The notes: generated by a model from the sequence alone, not told the origin. A stretch of DNA of 64,000 nt from Corynebacterium sp. p3-SID1241 (GCA_025144025.1 JALXWS010000004.1:142799-206798), one strand, 5' to 3'. Numbered from the stretch's first letter, positions 8,942 to 17,738 are shown. Made by a program: numbers and translations.

Positions 8942-9853
8942 GTCGGCGTGGTGCTCTTCGGCGGTGCTGTGGCAGTCGGCATGGAAGCGGTGCGCGGCAA
9001 CCTCGTCGCGCACCGCGTTCTTGTTGCGCTGCCAGCCAATGAGGCGGCACACCAAGTAAATGACAAAGGAAATGGTGGTGACGAAAACCGAGACCGGCAG
9101 GCCGGGCGCGAGCGATAAGACGAAGCCGCCGACGGCCGAAACTTCGGCGAAGATGGTCGCCCACATGACCGCACGCAGGGGCGAGGAAGTAATCTGCACA
9201 GCCGCCGCGCCGGGGGTGATGAGCAGCGCCATAACGAGCAGCGAGCCGACGATTTGTACCGACTGCGCGGCCGCGAGCCCCACCAGCACGGCGAACGCAA
9301 CCGAGATGAAACGGGTGGGTACGCCGGCCGCCTGGGCCATGACCGGGTCGGCCGAGGCGAAGAGCATGGGCCGCCATAGGATGGCCACGGCGGCGAGGAT
9401 GACCACGGTGGTCGCGGCCAAAAGCCACACCGAGGCGGAAGAAACGCCGACGATCTGACCGGTGAGCAACGTCATCGCGGTATTCGCGTTGCCGGGGTAG
9501 AGGTGTAAAAACAGCACCGAGAGGCCTAGGCCAAAGCTCATGACCACGCCGATGGCGCTGTCTTGCTGGCCCTTAAAACCCAGCACGGCGAGGATGATGG
9601 CGGCCACGATGGCACCGGCTACCGCGCCGAAGCCCAGGTTGAGGCCGAAAAGCAGCGCGGCCGAGGCGCCCATGAGCGCAAGCTCGGAGGTGGCGTGGAC
9701 GGAAAAGGACATCTGGCGCAGCACAATGAGCGAGGTCATCACGCCGGAGAGAATGCCCAGCAGCGCGGAGGCGATGAGCGAGGACTGCACAAAGTCCACG
9801 CTGAGCAGGTACTGGGTGTCTTCTACAAAGCTAGACAACGATAAGTCTCCCAT
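8939..9853 (-). CDS. Zinc/manganese ABC transporter permease (ABC-3 family)
   Basis: This 304-residue integral membrane protein has about eight hydrophobic helices typical of ZnuB/TroC-type permeases, for example the stretches around VLRQMSFSVHATSELALMGA and SVQIVGSLLVMALLITPGAAA. The His-rich C-terminus (AAHRFHADCHSTAEEHHAD) may bind metal. It is the third gene of an operon with the binding protein and ATPase and overlaps the ATPase gene by 23 nt. In C. glutamicum the equivalent genes (cg2911-cg2913) are, as I recall, under control of the zinc regulator Zur. The metal specificity here is inferred. Confidence 0.85.
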   Translation of the reverse strand: MGDLSLSSFVEDTQYLLSVDFVQSSLIASALLGILSGVMTSLIVLRQMSFSVHATSELALMGASAALLFGLNLGFGAVAGAIVAAIILAVLGFKGQQDSAIGVVMSFGLGLSVLFLHLYPGNANTAMTLLTGQIVGVSSASVWLLAATTVVILAAVAILWRPMLFASADPVMAQAAGVPTRFISVAFAVLVGLAAAQSVQIVGSLLVMALLITPGAAAVQITSSPLRAVMWATIFAEVSAVGGFVLSLAPGLPVSVFVTTISFVIYLVCRLIGWQRNKNAVRDEVAAHRFHADCHSTAEEHHAD

Positions 9854-10532
9854 CGACGTTTAAGACGTTGACCTTGGAACCGTAGAGCTCGGAAAGGACA
9901 TCGGAGCGCATGACCTCATCCACCGTGCCGAAGGTATGGCCGCCGGGGGCGAGGTAGAGCACCTTATCGGTCACGCCGAGCACCGGGTTGATGCCGTGGG
10001 TGACAAACATGATGGAGGTACCGCGCTCGTGGCGCAGCGTATCCAGCTTGTCCACGGTGGCTTGTTGGCGCGCCGGGTCGAGCGAGAGCAGCGGCTCGTC
10101 GGCGAGGATGAGCTCGGGGTCGTTGGCCAGCGCCTGGGCCTGTCGGATGAGCTGCTGTTGGCCGCCGGATAGCTGGCCCACGCGGCGGTCGCGCAGGCCG
10201 GTGGCGCCCACCTCGGCGAGGAGCTCGTCGACGCGGTGGCGGGGCGGGCGGCGGCGTCGGAAAGCTCCGTGGGCGAGCGAGAGCGAGACTAAGTCGCGGG
10301 CGCGCAGGGGAAGATCGGCCGGAAACATGCGTTGTTGCGGGATGAAGCCGATGCGACAGCCGACGTCGACGCTACCGGCCGTGAGCTTACGGGTGCCCAA
10401 GATGGTACCGAGTAGGGTGGATTTGCCCACGCCATTGGGGCCCAAAACGGCGATAAACTCGCCGCGGTCAACGGCGAGGTTAAGGCTGGACCACAGCGGG
10501 GCGACCGCTGCGTCTTTAAATTGAATGAGCAC
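9831..10532 (-). CDS. Zinc/manganese ABC transporter ATP-binding protein
   Basis: This 233-residue ABC ATPase carries Walker A GPNGVGKST, a Q-loop FIPQQ, the signature QLSGGQQQL and Walker B ELILADEP, followed by the H-switch VTHGI. It powers import through the permease that overlaps it by 23 nt. Its GTG start at 10532 shares one base with the stop codon of the binding-protein gene, indicating coupled translation. Confidence 0.9.
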   Translation of the reverse strand: MLIQFKDAAVAPLWSSLNLAVDRGEFIAVLGPNGVGKSTLLGTILGTRKLTAGSVDVGCRIGFIPQQRMFPADLPLRARDLVSLSLAHGAFRRRRPPRHRVDELLAEVGATGLRDRRVGQLSGGQQQLIRQAQALANDPELILADEPLLSLDPARQQATVDKLDTLRHERGTSIMFVTHGINPVLGVTDKVLYLAPGGHTFGTVDEVMRSDVLSELYGSKVNVLNVDGRLIVV

Positions 10533-11500
10533 TAGAGCTTCCCCAGGGATTCGGTGACTTCGTCATAGTAGGTCCAGAATTCCTTACCGTCTGGCGGGGT
10601 CTCGCCAATTTCGACGATATCGACATCAGCATCCTCCGCGGCGGACTTGATGCGGCCGGCGGTATCGGTTTCGGTCTGCGGGTTAAAGATGAGCATGTCC
10701 ACCTTGTCCTCCTTGATGGCCTTGGTGAAGGCTGCGAGGTCGGCCGCGGTGGGTTCGCCCTCAGAAATGGTGGCCTTGCGGTAGCCCTCCGGGGTGACAT
10801 CCTTGCCGGAGGTGTACTTCATGATGTAGTCCGCAATCGGCTCGGTCTGCGCGTAGGAGAGGTCGCCCGGCAGTTCCTTGAGCTTGTCACGCAGGCGGTC
10901 GACGTGGGAATCCACGCGCTCGGTGCTGGCATTAGCATCGGTATTGAGCTTGTTGATTTGGTCAGCGATACTTCCTGCGACCTCGTCGAGCGCGGCCGGG
11001 TCGTACCAAATGTGCTCGTTGCCCTCGATGTTGGTGACCTGCTTCGGGTCCTTCTTGGCGGTGGCCTTGGCGGCGTCGATGGTCGTGACACTGGGGTCAT
11101 CGGCTAGCTTGCCGTGATCGGTCAGCGGCAGGGCGGAGATGATGTTGTCTTGCTCGGAGACGGCCTGATAAATCCAGGAATCGTAGCCGCCGCCGTTGAC
11201 CACGAGCACGTCGGCGTCTTCGGCCCTGGCTATATCGGCCGCGGAAGGCTCGAAGTGGTGGGGATCGACGCCGTTGCCCTCCACGATGGGCTTGACCTCG
11301 ATATCCACGCCAGAGGCGGTATCGGCCACGGCCTGGGCAACATCGGCCCAAATGGAGGTGGAAGCAACGATGGATATCTTCTTCTGCGCGCCTAGTTCGG
11401 CATCCGAGTCTTTTGAGTCGGAGGAAGCGCAGGCGGTGGCGGTAAGTAGAAGGCCACCGGCCGCGAGAAGGGCGGTGGTTGCGCGAAGTGATTTTTGCAT
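10532..11500 (-). CDS. Zinc/manganese-binding lipoprotein of the ABC importer
   Basis: This is an extracytoplasmic solute-binding protein of cluster A-1 (ZnuA/TroA-like) with 322 residues. The N-terminal signal ends in the lipobox LTATAC, so it is a lipoprotein. The metal-site segments are NGVDPHHFEPSAADIARAE (His ligands), GNEHIWYDPAALDEVA and the C-terminal FNPQTETDTAGR. The ATG at 11500 is chosen because it begins the signal peptide; the open frame extends into the promoter region. A promoter with TTGACA, a 17-bp spacer and CACACT lies directly before it. Confidence 0.88.
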   Translation of the reverse strand: MQKSLRATTALLAAGGLLLTATACASSDSKDSDAELGAQKKISIVASTSIWADVAQAVADTASGVDIEVKPIVEGNGVDPHHFEPSAADIARAEDADVLVVNGGGYDSWIYQAVSEQDNIISALPLTDHGKLADDPSVTTIDAAKATAKKDPKQVTNIEGNEHIWYDPAALDEVAGSIADQINKLNTDANASTERVDSHVDRLRDKLKELPGDLSYAQTEPIADYIMKYTSGKDVTPEGYRKATISEGEPTAADLAAFTKAIKEDKVDMLIFNPQTETDTAGRIKSAAEDADVDIVEIGETPPDGKEFWTYYDEVTESLGKL

Positions 11501-11580
11501 AGTTCCCAGTGTGGCCTTGATGGGAACCATTGTCAATTGAATATGTATTGAAAACGCGGCCACGGGGTAAGCTTGCGACC
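11501..11580. promoter_or_regulatory. Divergent control region, metal importer / lacI gene
   Basis: This 80-bp region separates the importer operon (minus) from the LacI-type gene (plus). Minus strand: -35 TTGACA (11531-11536), 17-bp spacer, -10 CACACT (11508-11513), 7 nt before the ATG. Plus strand: TAAGCT (11568-11573), 7 nt before the ATG at 11581. Both would be leaderless. The AT-rich centre holds the inverted pair TCAAT N9 ATTGA (about 11533-11551) and the direct repeat ATTGAA at an 11-bp step. It is a candidate operator for Zur or the LacI protein, not assignable from sequence alone. Confidence 0.5.
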
Positions 11581-12771
11581 ATGGTGAAACGCAGCCCCAC
11601 CCGCAAAACTCTGGCCTCACTGGCCGCCGAGCTGGGTGTTTCGCGCACGACGGTATCCAATGCCTATAGCCGGCCGGACCAGCTTTCGGCCGCAACGCGC
11701 GAGCGCATCCTGGCGGCGGCGAAGGCGCGGGGGTATCCCGGGCCGGACCCCACGGCCCGCAGCCTGCGCACTCGCCGCGCGGGCTCGGTGGGCGTGCTGC
11801 TGACCGAGCACCTGTCCTACGCCTTCGAGGACATGGCCTCGGTGGATTTCCTGGCTGGCATGGCAGAAGCCTCGGCCGGCGCGCAGACTACGCTCACCCT
11901 TATTCCGGCCGGTCCGGAGGGCGAGGCGGAGGCGGCCAGCCTGGTGGGTTCGGCCGCGGTGGATGGCTTTGTGGTCTACTCCGTGGCGGCAGGGGATGCC
12001 TACTTGGAGGCGGTGCGCGGCCGCGGGCTGCCGGTGGTGGTCTGCGATCAGCCGACGGATTCGGGCCTGCCGTTCGTGGGCATCGATGACCGCGCGGCGA
12101 TTGTCCCGGCCGCCCGCGCGCTGGTGGAGGCCGGCCACCGCAAGATTGGTGTGCTGGCGATTCGCCTCAAACGCGAGCGCCATGATGGCCCCATTTCGTG
12201 GGGTGAGCTGCAGGGCGCCGATATGCACGTGCAGCGCGCCCGGGTCATGGGAGCCATGGACGTCTTTGCCCAGGCAGGCATCGCGCCGGAGACCGTGCCC
12301 GTTGTCACCCAGCACATCAACGATGCGCACACCACGCGGGCGGCCGCCCAGTTGCTTCTCGACGCCCACCCAGGCCTAACTGCCGTCTTATGCACAACCG
12401 ACTCCATGGCGCTGGGTGTTATGACCTATGCGCGGGAGCAGGGCATCGATATTCCGGGCGATCTTTCCGTCACCGGATTCGATGGTATCGATGCTGCGCA
12501 AAGCATTGGGCTGGCCACGATTGTTCAGCCCAATAAGGCCAAAGGTGCGGCCGCCGGCCATATGCTCGCGAAGCTCATCGCCGGCGCCGAGGGGTCGGGC
12601 GTGAGCGACACTGCGGTTGCGACTGAGTCGGCCGCAACCAAGCAGGCCGCTGCAAGGGCGGCTGATGCGGAACCGGCAATGTCTGGGCCAGCGGTGGCGG
12701 AGCCTGCGGTGCCGCGGCGCGTGTTGCAGACCAGCTTCGCGGCCGGGCGGACGGTGGCGCCGCCGCGCTAG
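11581..12771 (+). CDS. LacI-family transcriptional regulator, IpsA-like
   Basis: The helix-turn-helix and hinge (TLASLAAELGVSRTTVSNAYSRP, then ATRERILAAAKARGYPGPDPTARSLR) are classic LacI. They are followed by a periplasmic-binding-protein-like effector domain of about 270 residues (GVLLTEHLSYAF, DQPTDSGLPFVGIDDRAA, DLSVTGFDGIDAA). Its place next to otsB and the metal importer matches ipsA (cg2910) of C. glutamicum, which controls inositol-derived lipid synthesis; orthology is inferred from position. An Ala-rich insert of about 44 residues precedes the final 18 residues. It overlaps convergent otsB by 4 nt. Confidence 0.8.
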   Translation: MVKRSPTRKTLASLAAELGVSRTTVSNAYSRPDQLSAATRERILAAAKARGYPGPDPTARSLRTRRAGSVGVLLTEHLSYAFEDMASVDFLAGMAEASAGAQTTLTLIPAGPEGEAEAASLVGSAAVDGFVVYSVAAGDAYLEAVRGRGLPVVVCDQPTDSGLPFVGIDDRAAIVPAARALVEAGHRKIGVLAIRLKRERHDGPISWGELQGADMHVQRARVMGAMDVFAQAGIAPETVPVVTQHINDAHTTRAAAQLLLDAHPGLTAVLCTTDSMALGVMTYAREQGIDIPGDLSVTGFDGIDAAQSIGLATIVQPNKAKGAAAGHMLAKLIAGAEGSGVSDTAVATESAATKQAAARAADAEPAMSGPAVAEPAVPRRVLQTSFAAGRTVAPPR

Positions 12772-13550
12772 GCAGCGCCGCCGTTGTCGGGACGGCCGAC
12801 ATGGGCCGCGCGGGCGCCGGCAAGTTCGGTGAGGAAGTGGGCGACGGCGTCGACGTCGGCAAGCTGCACTACGGCTGCCGTATCGCCCTCGCCGACCTTC
12901 ACGCCAACGTCTGGCGGCTGGTGCAGGGCGCGGAAACCATCCTCATCGGTGACGTCATCGCCCAAGAAAACCATGGCGGTGGCGCCGGTGCGCTCGCGCA
13001 GGTTTTCAATCCACGTGCCCTTGGTGGCCTGGGTGGCGGAGAACTCTACGACGGACTTGCCGGCCGTGCGCGGGAAGCCGCCCGGATCGAGCGCGAGGCC
13101 GGCCTCATAAGCCTGGGCGGCAGCCTCTGGGTCGGAGTCCTCGAGCGCGCGCAGGTGCAACACGCGCTGGAAGGGCTTGACCTCGATATCCGCGCCGGGG
13201 AAGCGCTCCATGATCTCGCGAATCTCGGCTTCCTTGGTGGCGAGGTGCTCGCGCATGGACGGAGTGAGTTCGGTATCCTCCCACGAGGATTCGGCGCCGT
13301 GGGAGCCGCCGAAGAGTACGGGCTCGCGCAGTGGGCACACGCGCTGCAGGCCTTCCAGGTGGCGGCCGGAGAGCACGGCCGCGGTGGTACTCGGCAGGTG
13401 GGCCAGCTTATCGAGGGCGCGCAGTGATTCCTCGCTCATTTCGACCTCATAGATGGCCGTGGCAAAGGGAGAGAGCGTGCCGTCGAAGTCCGAGACCACC
13501 GCGAGGTGCTCGGCGGCGGCAAGGGCCTTGATGGTGGTTGAAAGCGTCAT
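12768..13550 (-). CDS. otsB: Trehalose-6-phosphate phosphatase
   Basis: OtsB removes phosphate from trehalose 6-phosphate made by OtsA; trehalose is needed for mycolate transfer and osmoprotection in this group. This 260-residue HAD phosphatase has motif I DFDGTLSPF (catalytic Asp), GSHGAE, and motif IV FLGDDVTDEDGFRAL. A TAGGCT hexamer lies 7 nt before the ATG, so it appears to have its own leaderless promoter although otsA and the lipoprotein gene lie upstream on the same strand. Confidence 0.93.
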   Translation of the reverse strand: MTLSTTIKALAAAEHLAVVSDFDGTLSPFATAIYEVEMSEESLRALDKLAHLPSTTAAVLSGRHLEGLQRVCPLREPVLFGGSHGAESSWEDTELTPSMREHLATKEAEIREIMERFPGADIEVKPFQRVLHLRALEDSDPEAAAQAYEAGLALDPGGFPRTAGKSVVEFSATQATKGTWIENLRERTGATAMVFLGDDVTDEDGFRALHQPPDVGVKVGEGDTAAVVQLADVDAVAHFLTELAGARAAHVGRPDNGGAA

Positions 13551-13557
13551 GGCTTCC

Positions 13558-13563
13558 AGCCTA
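13558..13563 (-). promoter_or_regulatory. -10 element of otsB (leaderless)
   Basis: TAGGCT on the minus strand ends 7 nt before the otsB ATG, just past the stop codon of the upstream lipoprotein gene. Confidence 0.5.
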
Positions 13564-13568
13564 CGTAA

Positions 13569-14090
13569 TTAACCGCCGAGGGAAACCAACTTGATAGACG
13601 GCGAGTCCACCGCATCCGAAACTAGCTCCAAGACCAGCTGATTATTGCTATTGACGGTATAGCGGAAATCGCGGTCTCCGGATATCAGGTTGCGCAGCAG
13701 GTTATCGGCCCACACGGACGCGCCGTGGCAATCCTTGGCGGTCTCGTCATAATCCACCTCATCAAAGTGGAGGCGGTTGCCATCGCGAATATTCTCGCGC
13801 TCATCGTCGGCGGAATAGGTCACCTTGCCTACCATCTGGGTGCAGCCGGTATTTCCCACCATCGTGGATTCGCCAAAGCTCAACGTGGGTGCTTGAGGGA
13901 TGGATTCCGGGATGGTGGAGGCCGCATCCGGGTTGGTATTGATGGAGACTACCTGCCACTGCTTATCCAGAATCTGCTCATCGCCGGGAGCCTGGGGCTC
14001 ATCCTCGTCAGAGCCGCAGCCGCTAAGGACGGCCGCGGAACTCACCGCAGCGAGCAGCGTGGCGGCAAGGCGGGGGAAGCGAGGCATCAT
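13569..14090 (-). CDS. META/HslJ-like lipoprotein
   Basis: A signal peptide ends in the lipobox VLSGC, so the 173-residue product should be a lipoprotein. The mature part resembles a META/HslJ-type domain: TLSFGESTMVGNTGCTQMVGKV recalls the family's glycine-rich GNTGC segment, with further Cys residues. The role is unknown. The ATG at 14090 overlaps the otsA stop (ATGA, 4 nt), so it is likely co-translated with otsA. A second ATG follows immediately at 14087. Confidence 0.65.
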   Translation of the reverse strand: MMPRFPRLAATLLAAVSSAAVLSGCGSDEDEPQAPGDEQILDKQWQVVSINTNPDAASTIPESIPQAPTLSFGESTMVGNTGCTQMVGKVTYSADDERENIRDGNRLHFDEVDYDETAKDCHGASVWADNLLRNLISGDRDFRYTVNSNNQLVLELVSDAVDSPSIKLVSLGG

Positions 14091-15529
14091 GCGCCGTCCC
14101 CCTGGGCTTCGGCATCGCGCAGGCATCCCAAGAAGGATTGGGACCAGAGTTGCACGTCGTGCTCGGTGACCTGCTGGTGCATGGTGAGCATGCGTTGGGA
14201 CATGGCCGAGGGGGCGTCGCCAAGAGCCTTGAGCGCATTGAGCAAGGCCGCCTTGACGGACTCGATATCGAAGGGGTTGCACAGGTAGGCCTGGCTGAGC
14301 TCATCGGCCGCGCCGGCAAACTCGGAGAGGACCAGTGCGCCCGATCCATCATCGTGGCAGGCCACATACTCCTTGGCCACCAGGTTCATGCCGTCCTTGA
14401 AGGGGGTGACCAGCATGACATCGGCCATGCGGTAGTAGCAGCGCAGTAGGCTTTTGGCCACGCCCCGGTGCTGGTAGTGCACCACCGGGTGGCCAACGCG
14501 GGCAAAGCGGCCATTGATGCGGCCGACGGCCTCTTCCACCTTGGAGCGGGTGGCCTTGTAATGGTCGAGGCGCTCGCGCGAAGGTGTGGCCAGCTGCACC
14601 AGCGCGACCTCCTCTGGATCGAGCGCGCCGGTCTCCAGCAGCTCCTCAAAGGCGGTCAGCCGCTGCAGGATGCCCTTGGTGTAATCGAGGCGATCCACGC
14701 CCAAGATGATTCGCTTGGGTGAGCCCAGCTCTTCGCGCAGCTTGGCGACGTCCCTTTCATCCTCCGCGGTGAATGTGGCAAAGTCCTTCGCGGCGATAGA
14801 GATGGGGAACGCGCCCACGCCGATGGTGCGGCCTTGTGGAAGGTGAATATGCGCGGTGACCTCGCGGGTGCTGGCTTCGCCGGTAACCTCGAGACCCTGG
14901 CGGCGGGCGAGCCCCAAGAAGTTCCGGGCATTAGCCTCCAAGTGGAAGCCGATGAGATCCGCGCCGAGCAAGCCGCGCACGATTTCTTCGCGCCAAGGCA
15001 GCTGGCGGAAGAGATCGGCAGAGGGAAACGGGATGTGCAGGAAGAACCCAATGGTGAGATCGGGGCGTTTTTGGCGCAGGATGCCGGGCAAGAGCTGTAG
15101 CTGATAATCCTGTACCCACACAGTGGCGCCCTCGGCGGCGACTTCGGCTACTTCATCTGCAAAGCGCAGGTTGACCTCGCGATAGGCGTGCCACCAATCG
15201 CGGTCATAGGTGGGGGTGACGATGAGATCGTGGTAGAGCGGCCACAGGGTAGCGTTGGAAAAGCCTTCATAAAAGCCCTCGAAATCGGCCTCGGTGAGTT
15301 TAACTGGGTGCAGGAGCACGCCGGCATTGGTACGGAAGGGCTTGGGCGCGGCATCAGTCACGCCGGGCCAGCCCACCCAGCAGCCCTCGTGGGCCTCGAG
15401 AACCGGCGATAAGGCGGTAACCAGGCCGCCGGGCGAGGGCGTCCAAGTATGGCTGCCATCGGGCTGGGTTTCTAGGTCTACCGGCAGGCGGTTAGCCACC
15501 ACCACGAAGTCATTGCCACGCTCACTCAT
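14087..15529 (-). CDS. otsA: Trehalose-6-phosphate synthase
   Basis: OtsA is a GT20 retaining glycosyltransferase that joins UDP- or ADP-glucose to glucose 6-phosphate. The 480 residues show the N-terminal [11 protein letters not shown] and GGLVTAL (glucosyl donor loop), [50 protein letters not shown], and the C-terminal [18 protein letters not shown] 6 nt before the ATG suggests a leaderless transcript, placed only a few bases after the stop of the preceding Lys-rich protein gene. The META-like lipoprotein gene follows with a 4-nt overlap. Confidence 0.95.
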   Translation of the reverse strand: MSERGNDFVVVANRLPVDLETQPDGSHTWTPSPGGLVTALSPVLEAHEGCWVGWPGVTDAAPKPFRTNAGVLLHPVKLTEADFEGFYEGFSNATLWPLYHDLIVTPTYDRDWWHAYREVNLRFADEVAEVAAEGATVWVQDYQLQLLPGILRQKRPDLTIGFFLHIPFPSADLFRQLPWREEIVRGLLGADLIGFHLEANARNFLGLARRQGLEVTGEASTREVTAHIHLPQGRTIGVGAFPISIAAKDFATFTAEDERDVAKLREELGSPKRIILGVDRLDYTKGILQRLTAFEELLETGALDPEEVALVQLATPSRERLDHYKATRSKVEEAVGRINGRFARVGHPVVHYQHRGVAKSLLRCYYRMADVMLVTPFKDGMNLVAKEYVACHDDGSGALVLSEFAGAADELSQAYLCNPFDIESVKAALLNALKALGDAPSAMSQRMLTMHQQVTEHDVQLWSQSFLGCLRDAEAQGDGA

Positions 15530-15535
15530 GGTGCA

Positions 15536-15541
15536 AGAATA
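15536..15541 (-). promoter_or_regulatory. -10 element of otsA (leaderless)
   Basis: TATTCT on the minus strand ends 6 nt before the otsA ATG. Confidence 0.5.
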
Positions 15542-15543
15542 GC

Positions 15544-15915
15544 TTAAGACTTCTTAGCGGACTTTTTTGTTGCCTTCTTGGAGGCCTTCTTCGTCGCCTT
15601 TTTGGTGGCCTTCTTTGTAGCCTTCTTGGTCGACTTCTTCGTCGATTTCTTGGTGGACTTTTTGGAGGCCTTCTTCGTCGACTTCTTGCTGGATTTTTTG
15701 GTCGACTTCTTCGGAGTGGCATCGGCTTGCTCCGCTAGGACCTTCTTGTGCACCAGGCCCTTTGGTTCCACGCCCAGCATCGACATCAGGGTCACGCCAT
15801 CGAGGAAGTCCTGCGCATAGGTGGCCACGATGCGGCGGGCTGCGCGGGAGGTCTCTTCCTCAAGGGCGTGATTCTGGTCAGCCTGTGGGTGGGTGTCTTG
15901 GACCTTGGGTGGCAC
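15544..15915 (-). CDS. Small protein with histone-H1-like lysine-rich repeat tail
   Basis: The 123-residue product has two parts. Residues 1-68 form a predicted helical domain (SRAARRIVATYAQDFLDGVTLMSMLG) that I do not recognise. Residues 69-123 are thirteen tetrapeptides of the form KK plus two of Ser/Thr/Ala, ending KKS, with more than half the tail Lys. Such tails occur in histone H1-like and actinobacterial nucleoid proteins, so nucleic-acid binding is the obvious guess, but it is inference. AGGAGG 7 nt before the GTG supports the start. It lies between otsA and thrE. Confidence 0.7.
   Translation of the reverse strand: MPPKVQDTHPQADQNHALEEETSRAARRIVATYAQDFLDGVTLMSMLGVEPKGLVHKKVLAEQADATPKKSTKKSSKKSTKKASKKSTKKSTKKSTKKATKKATKKATKKASKKATKKSAKKS
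15547..15711 (-). repeat. 12-bp coding minisatellite (KKxx repeats)
   Basis: About 14 imperfect 12-bp units of AAG-AAG/AAA-(T/G)CC-ACC type encode the Lys-rich tail of the small protein. Units differ mostly at the third and fourth codons (Ser, Thr, Ala), so copy number may vary between strains. Confidence 0.75.
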
Positions 15916-16001
15916 GACGTGTCCTCCTGAACGTTGTGGAAACTACTTAAGCGCTTGCAAGAAAAGCTATTAGAGCAAATATTGTACGCTACCGGCGGCG
16001 T

Positions 16002-17738
16002 TTACGGCCGCTCGGGTCCGGATTCCGTGCCCGGTTGCCCTGGCTTCTGCGCCTGGAACGTTTCGGTGCCTGGCACGGTATACGTGGTCTTCTCGCGCTG
16101 CTGCGGCTGCGCCGGCCACTGGGAATCCTCCGGCCACAGGTCCGCGGCCGAGCGGGTGTGCGGCGCATGGCTTTGGGCCTCGTGGCGCGAGTCTTGCTGC
16201 GGCGGCTTCGGCCCGAGCTTGGGCGGTAGCTCTGGGCGGGTAACGCGCGGAGCGAACGGGGACATTGGCACGCGCGGGATCCTCGGGGCCTTGCGGGCGA
16301 GATGCGTGGCCTTGTGGAAGGAAAACCGGCCGATGCGCTTGAAGGTGGTGTACGGGCGAAAGTACTGCGGGCGACGCAGACGGCGGGCCACGCGCTCGCC
16401 CAGCACCACGCCGGCGGCCAGCGCGCCGGAAATGGCCAGCGCCGTTGCCATATTGGTAAAGCCGGTAATCATCTGCTCATTGAGCGAGGCGTACATGCCG
16501 CGATAAAGCATAAGGCCGGGAAGCATTGGCGTATAGCCCACGATCATGGTGATAAGCGGTGGGATGCCCCAGCGGCGCGACATCAAACCTCCGGCGAGGC
16601 CGACGACCACCGCGGACAGACCCGAGGCAATCACTGGGCCTACACCGAAAGGCACGACCACGAAATAGTAGAAAATCATGCCGGCCGCGGCCGTAAGCCC
16701 AGACATGGTGACCTCAATCCATGCGGCGCCGCAGGCCAGTGCAAAGGCAGCGGAGCCGGTGCCGCCGAGCACCACCAGGAGCGGAATCTCGTGGTAGACC
16801 GGCGGGGCTAGCGTGGCCAGTGGCGGCAGATTAAAGCCCAGCGAATCGGCCGCCTGGATTCCCACGCCCACGCCGGCGATGATGGCGCCGGTAGATAGTA
16901 GTGCCTCGAAGAATCTGGCGGAGGAGGTGACGGGGGCGCGCGTGATGCCGTCGACAAGCGATTGCACCAACGTTAGCCCCGCCACCAGCACGATGATGCC
17001 GGAGGCGATGATCTGCGCGGGTGAGAAATTAATGCCGAAGGAGGCGGCCACGTTATACAAAATGGCGGCCGGGAAGACCGCAAAGAACCCGCCGACCACA
17101 TTTTGATAGAACGGCGGCAGGCGGTAGTTGGCCAACCAGGCGTTCAACCCCATGATGAATGCGGAAACGACAAAGGCCACCACGCCGACGAGCAGGTCGC
17201 CGCCGAGCATCATAGAAATCAGGCCGCCCATTGTGCCCCAGCCGAGCATCACCGTGGACGGCTTATAGGGGGCGGGCATGCGATCGATCTCGTCGAGGCG
17301 CTGCTCCGCCATTGCCGGCGGCATCTGACCGGAGTGGATGGAGCGAATGAGCTTATCGACGGCCGAGAGCTTGGAGAAATCCACACCAATGCTCGGCACC
17401 ACGCGGAAGACGTGCAGGTTCTGCCGCCGCTCGCCGGTTCCGATGGTGGTGTGGATAGTAATGGCATTCATCAAGATATCCACGTGGCAGTAGTGCAGGC
17501 CATAAGAAGAGGCCGCCAGGTGGACCTGGGCGCGGGCATCCGAGTTGGCGGTGCCGGCGCCGATAAGGAGTTCGCCAATGCGGGCGGCGATTTCCATGAC
17601 GCCGGTAACTTGGGCGGCATCGGTGAGATCGACCGGGGCGAGTGGGGATGGCGGCGGCGCGGCTTTAGCCGCGTCGATGATGGCTACTTGGCCCGAGGAA
17701 GCGCGCAGACGCTCCCGCATAGCGGACAAAAATGACAC
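16002..17738 (-). CDS. thrE: Threonine/serine exporter ThrE
   Basis: ThrE exports L-threonine and L-serine across the membrane, driven by the proton gradient. The N-terminal cytosolic domain contains IDAAKAAPPPSPLAPVDLTD, close to the C. glutamicum protein as I recall it, and is followed by about ten membrane segments (GWGTMGGLISMMLGGDLLVG, IIASGIIVLVAGLTLVQSL, PLITMIVGYTPMLPGLMLYR). At 578 residues it is longer than the 489 of C. glutamicum because of a Pro/Gln/Glu-rich C-terminal tail of about 100 residues. GTG 17738 is preferred, with GAGG 9 nt upstream; ATG 17720 is the alternative. Confidence 0.9.
   Translation of the reverse strand: MSFLSAMRERLRASSGQVAIIDAAKAAPPPSPLAPVDLTDAAQVTGVMEIAARIGELLIGAGTANSDARAQVHLAASSYGLHYCHVDILMNAITIHTTIGTGERRQNLHVFRVVPSIGVDFSKLSAVDKLIRSIHSGQMPPAMAEQRLDEIDRMPAPYKPSTVMLGWGTMGGLISMMLGGDLLVGVVAFVVSAFIMGLNAWLANYRLPPFYQNVVGGFFAVFPAAILYNVAASFGINFSPAQIIASGIIVLVAGLTLVQSLVDGITRAPVTSSARFFEALLSTGAIIAGVGVGIQAADSLGFNLPPLATLAPPVYHEIPLLVVLGGTGSAAFALACGAAWIEVTMSGLTAAAGMIFYYFVVVPFGVGPVIASGLSAVVVGLAGGLMSRRWGIPPLITMIVGYTPMLPGLMLYRGMYASLNEQMITGFTNMATALAISGALAAGVVLGERVARRLRRPQYFRPYTTFKRIGRFSFHKATHLARKAPRIPRVPMSPFAPRVTRPELPPKLGPKPPQQDSRHEAQSHAPHTRSAADLWPEDSQWPAQPQQREKTTYTVPGTETFQAQKPGQPGTESGPERP

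Noticed and set aside
8928-9428. N-terminal extension of the esterase into the permease gene
   Set aside because: The frame stays open, but residues are Arg/Gly-rich antisense-like noise, and the ATG at 8927 has a proper -10 and hydrolase N-terminus.
15547-15711. A CRISPR-like or frameshift explanation for the 12-bp repeats
   Set aside because: The units have no spacers, stay in frame and encode KKxx throughout, so they are a coding minisatellite.
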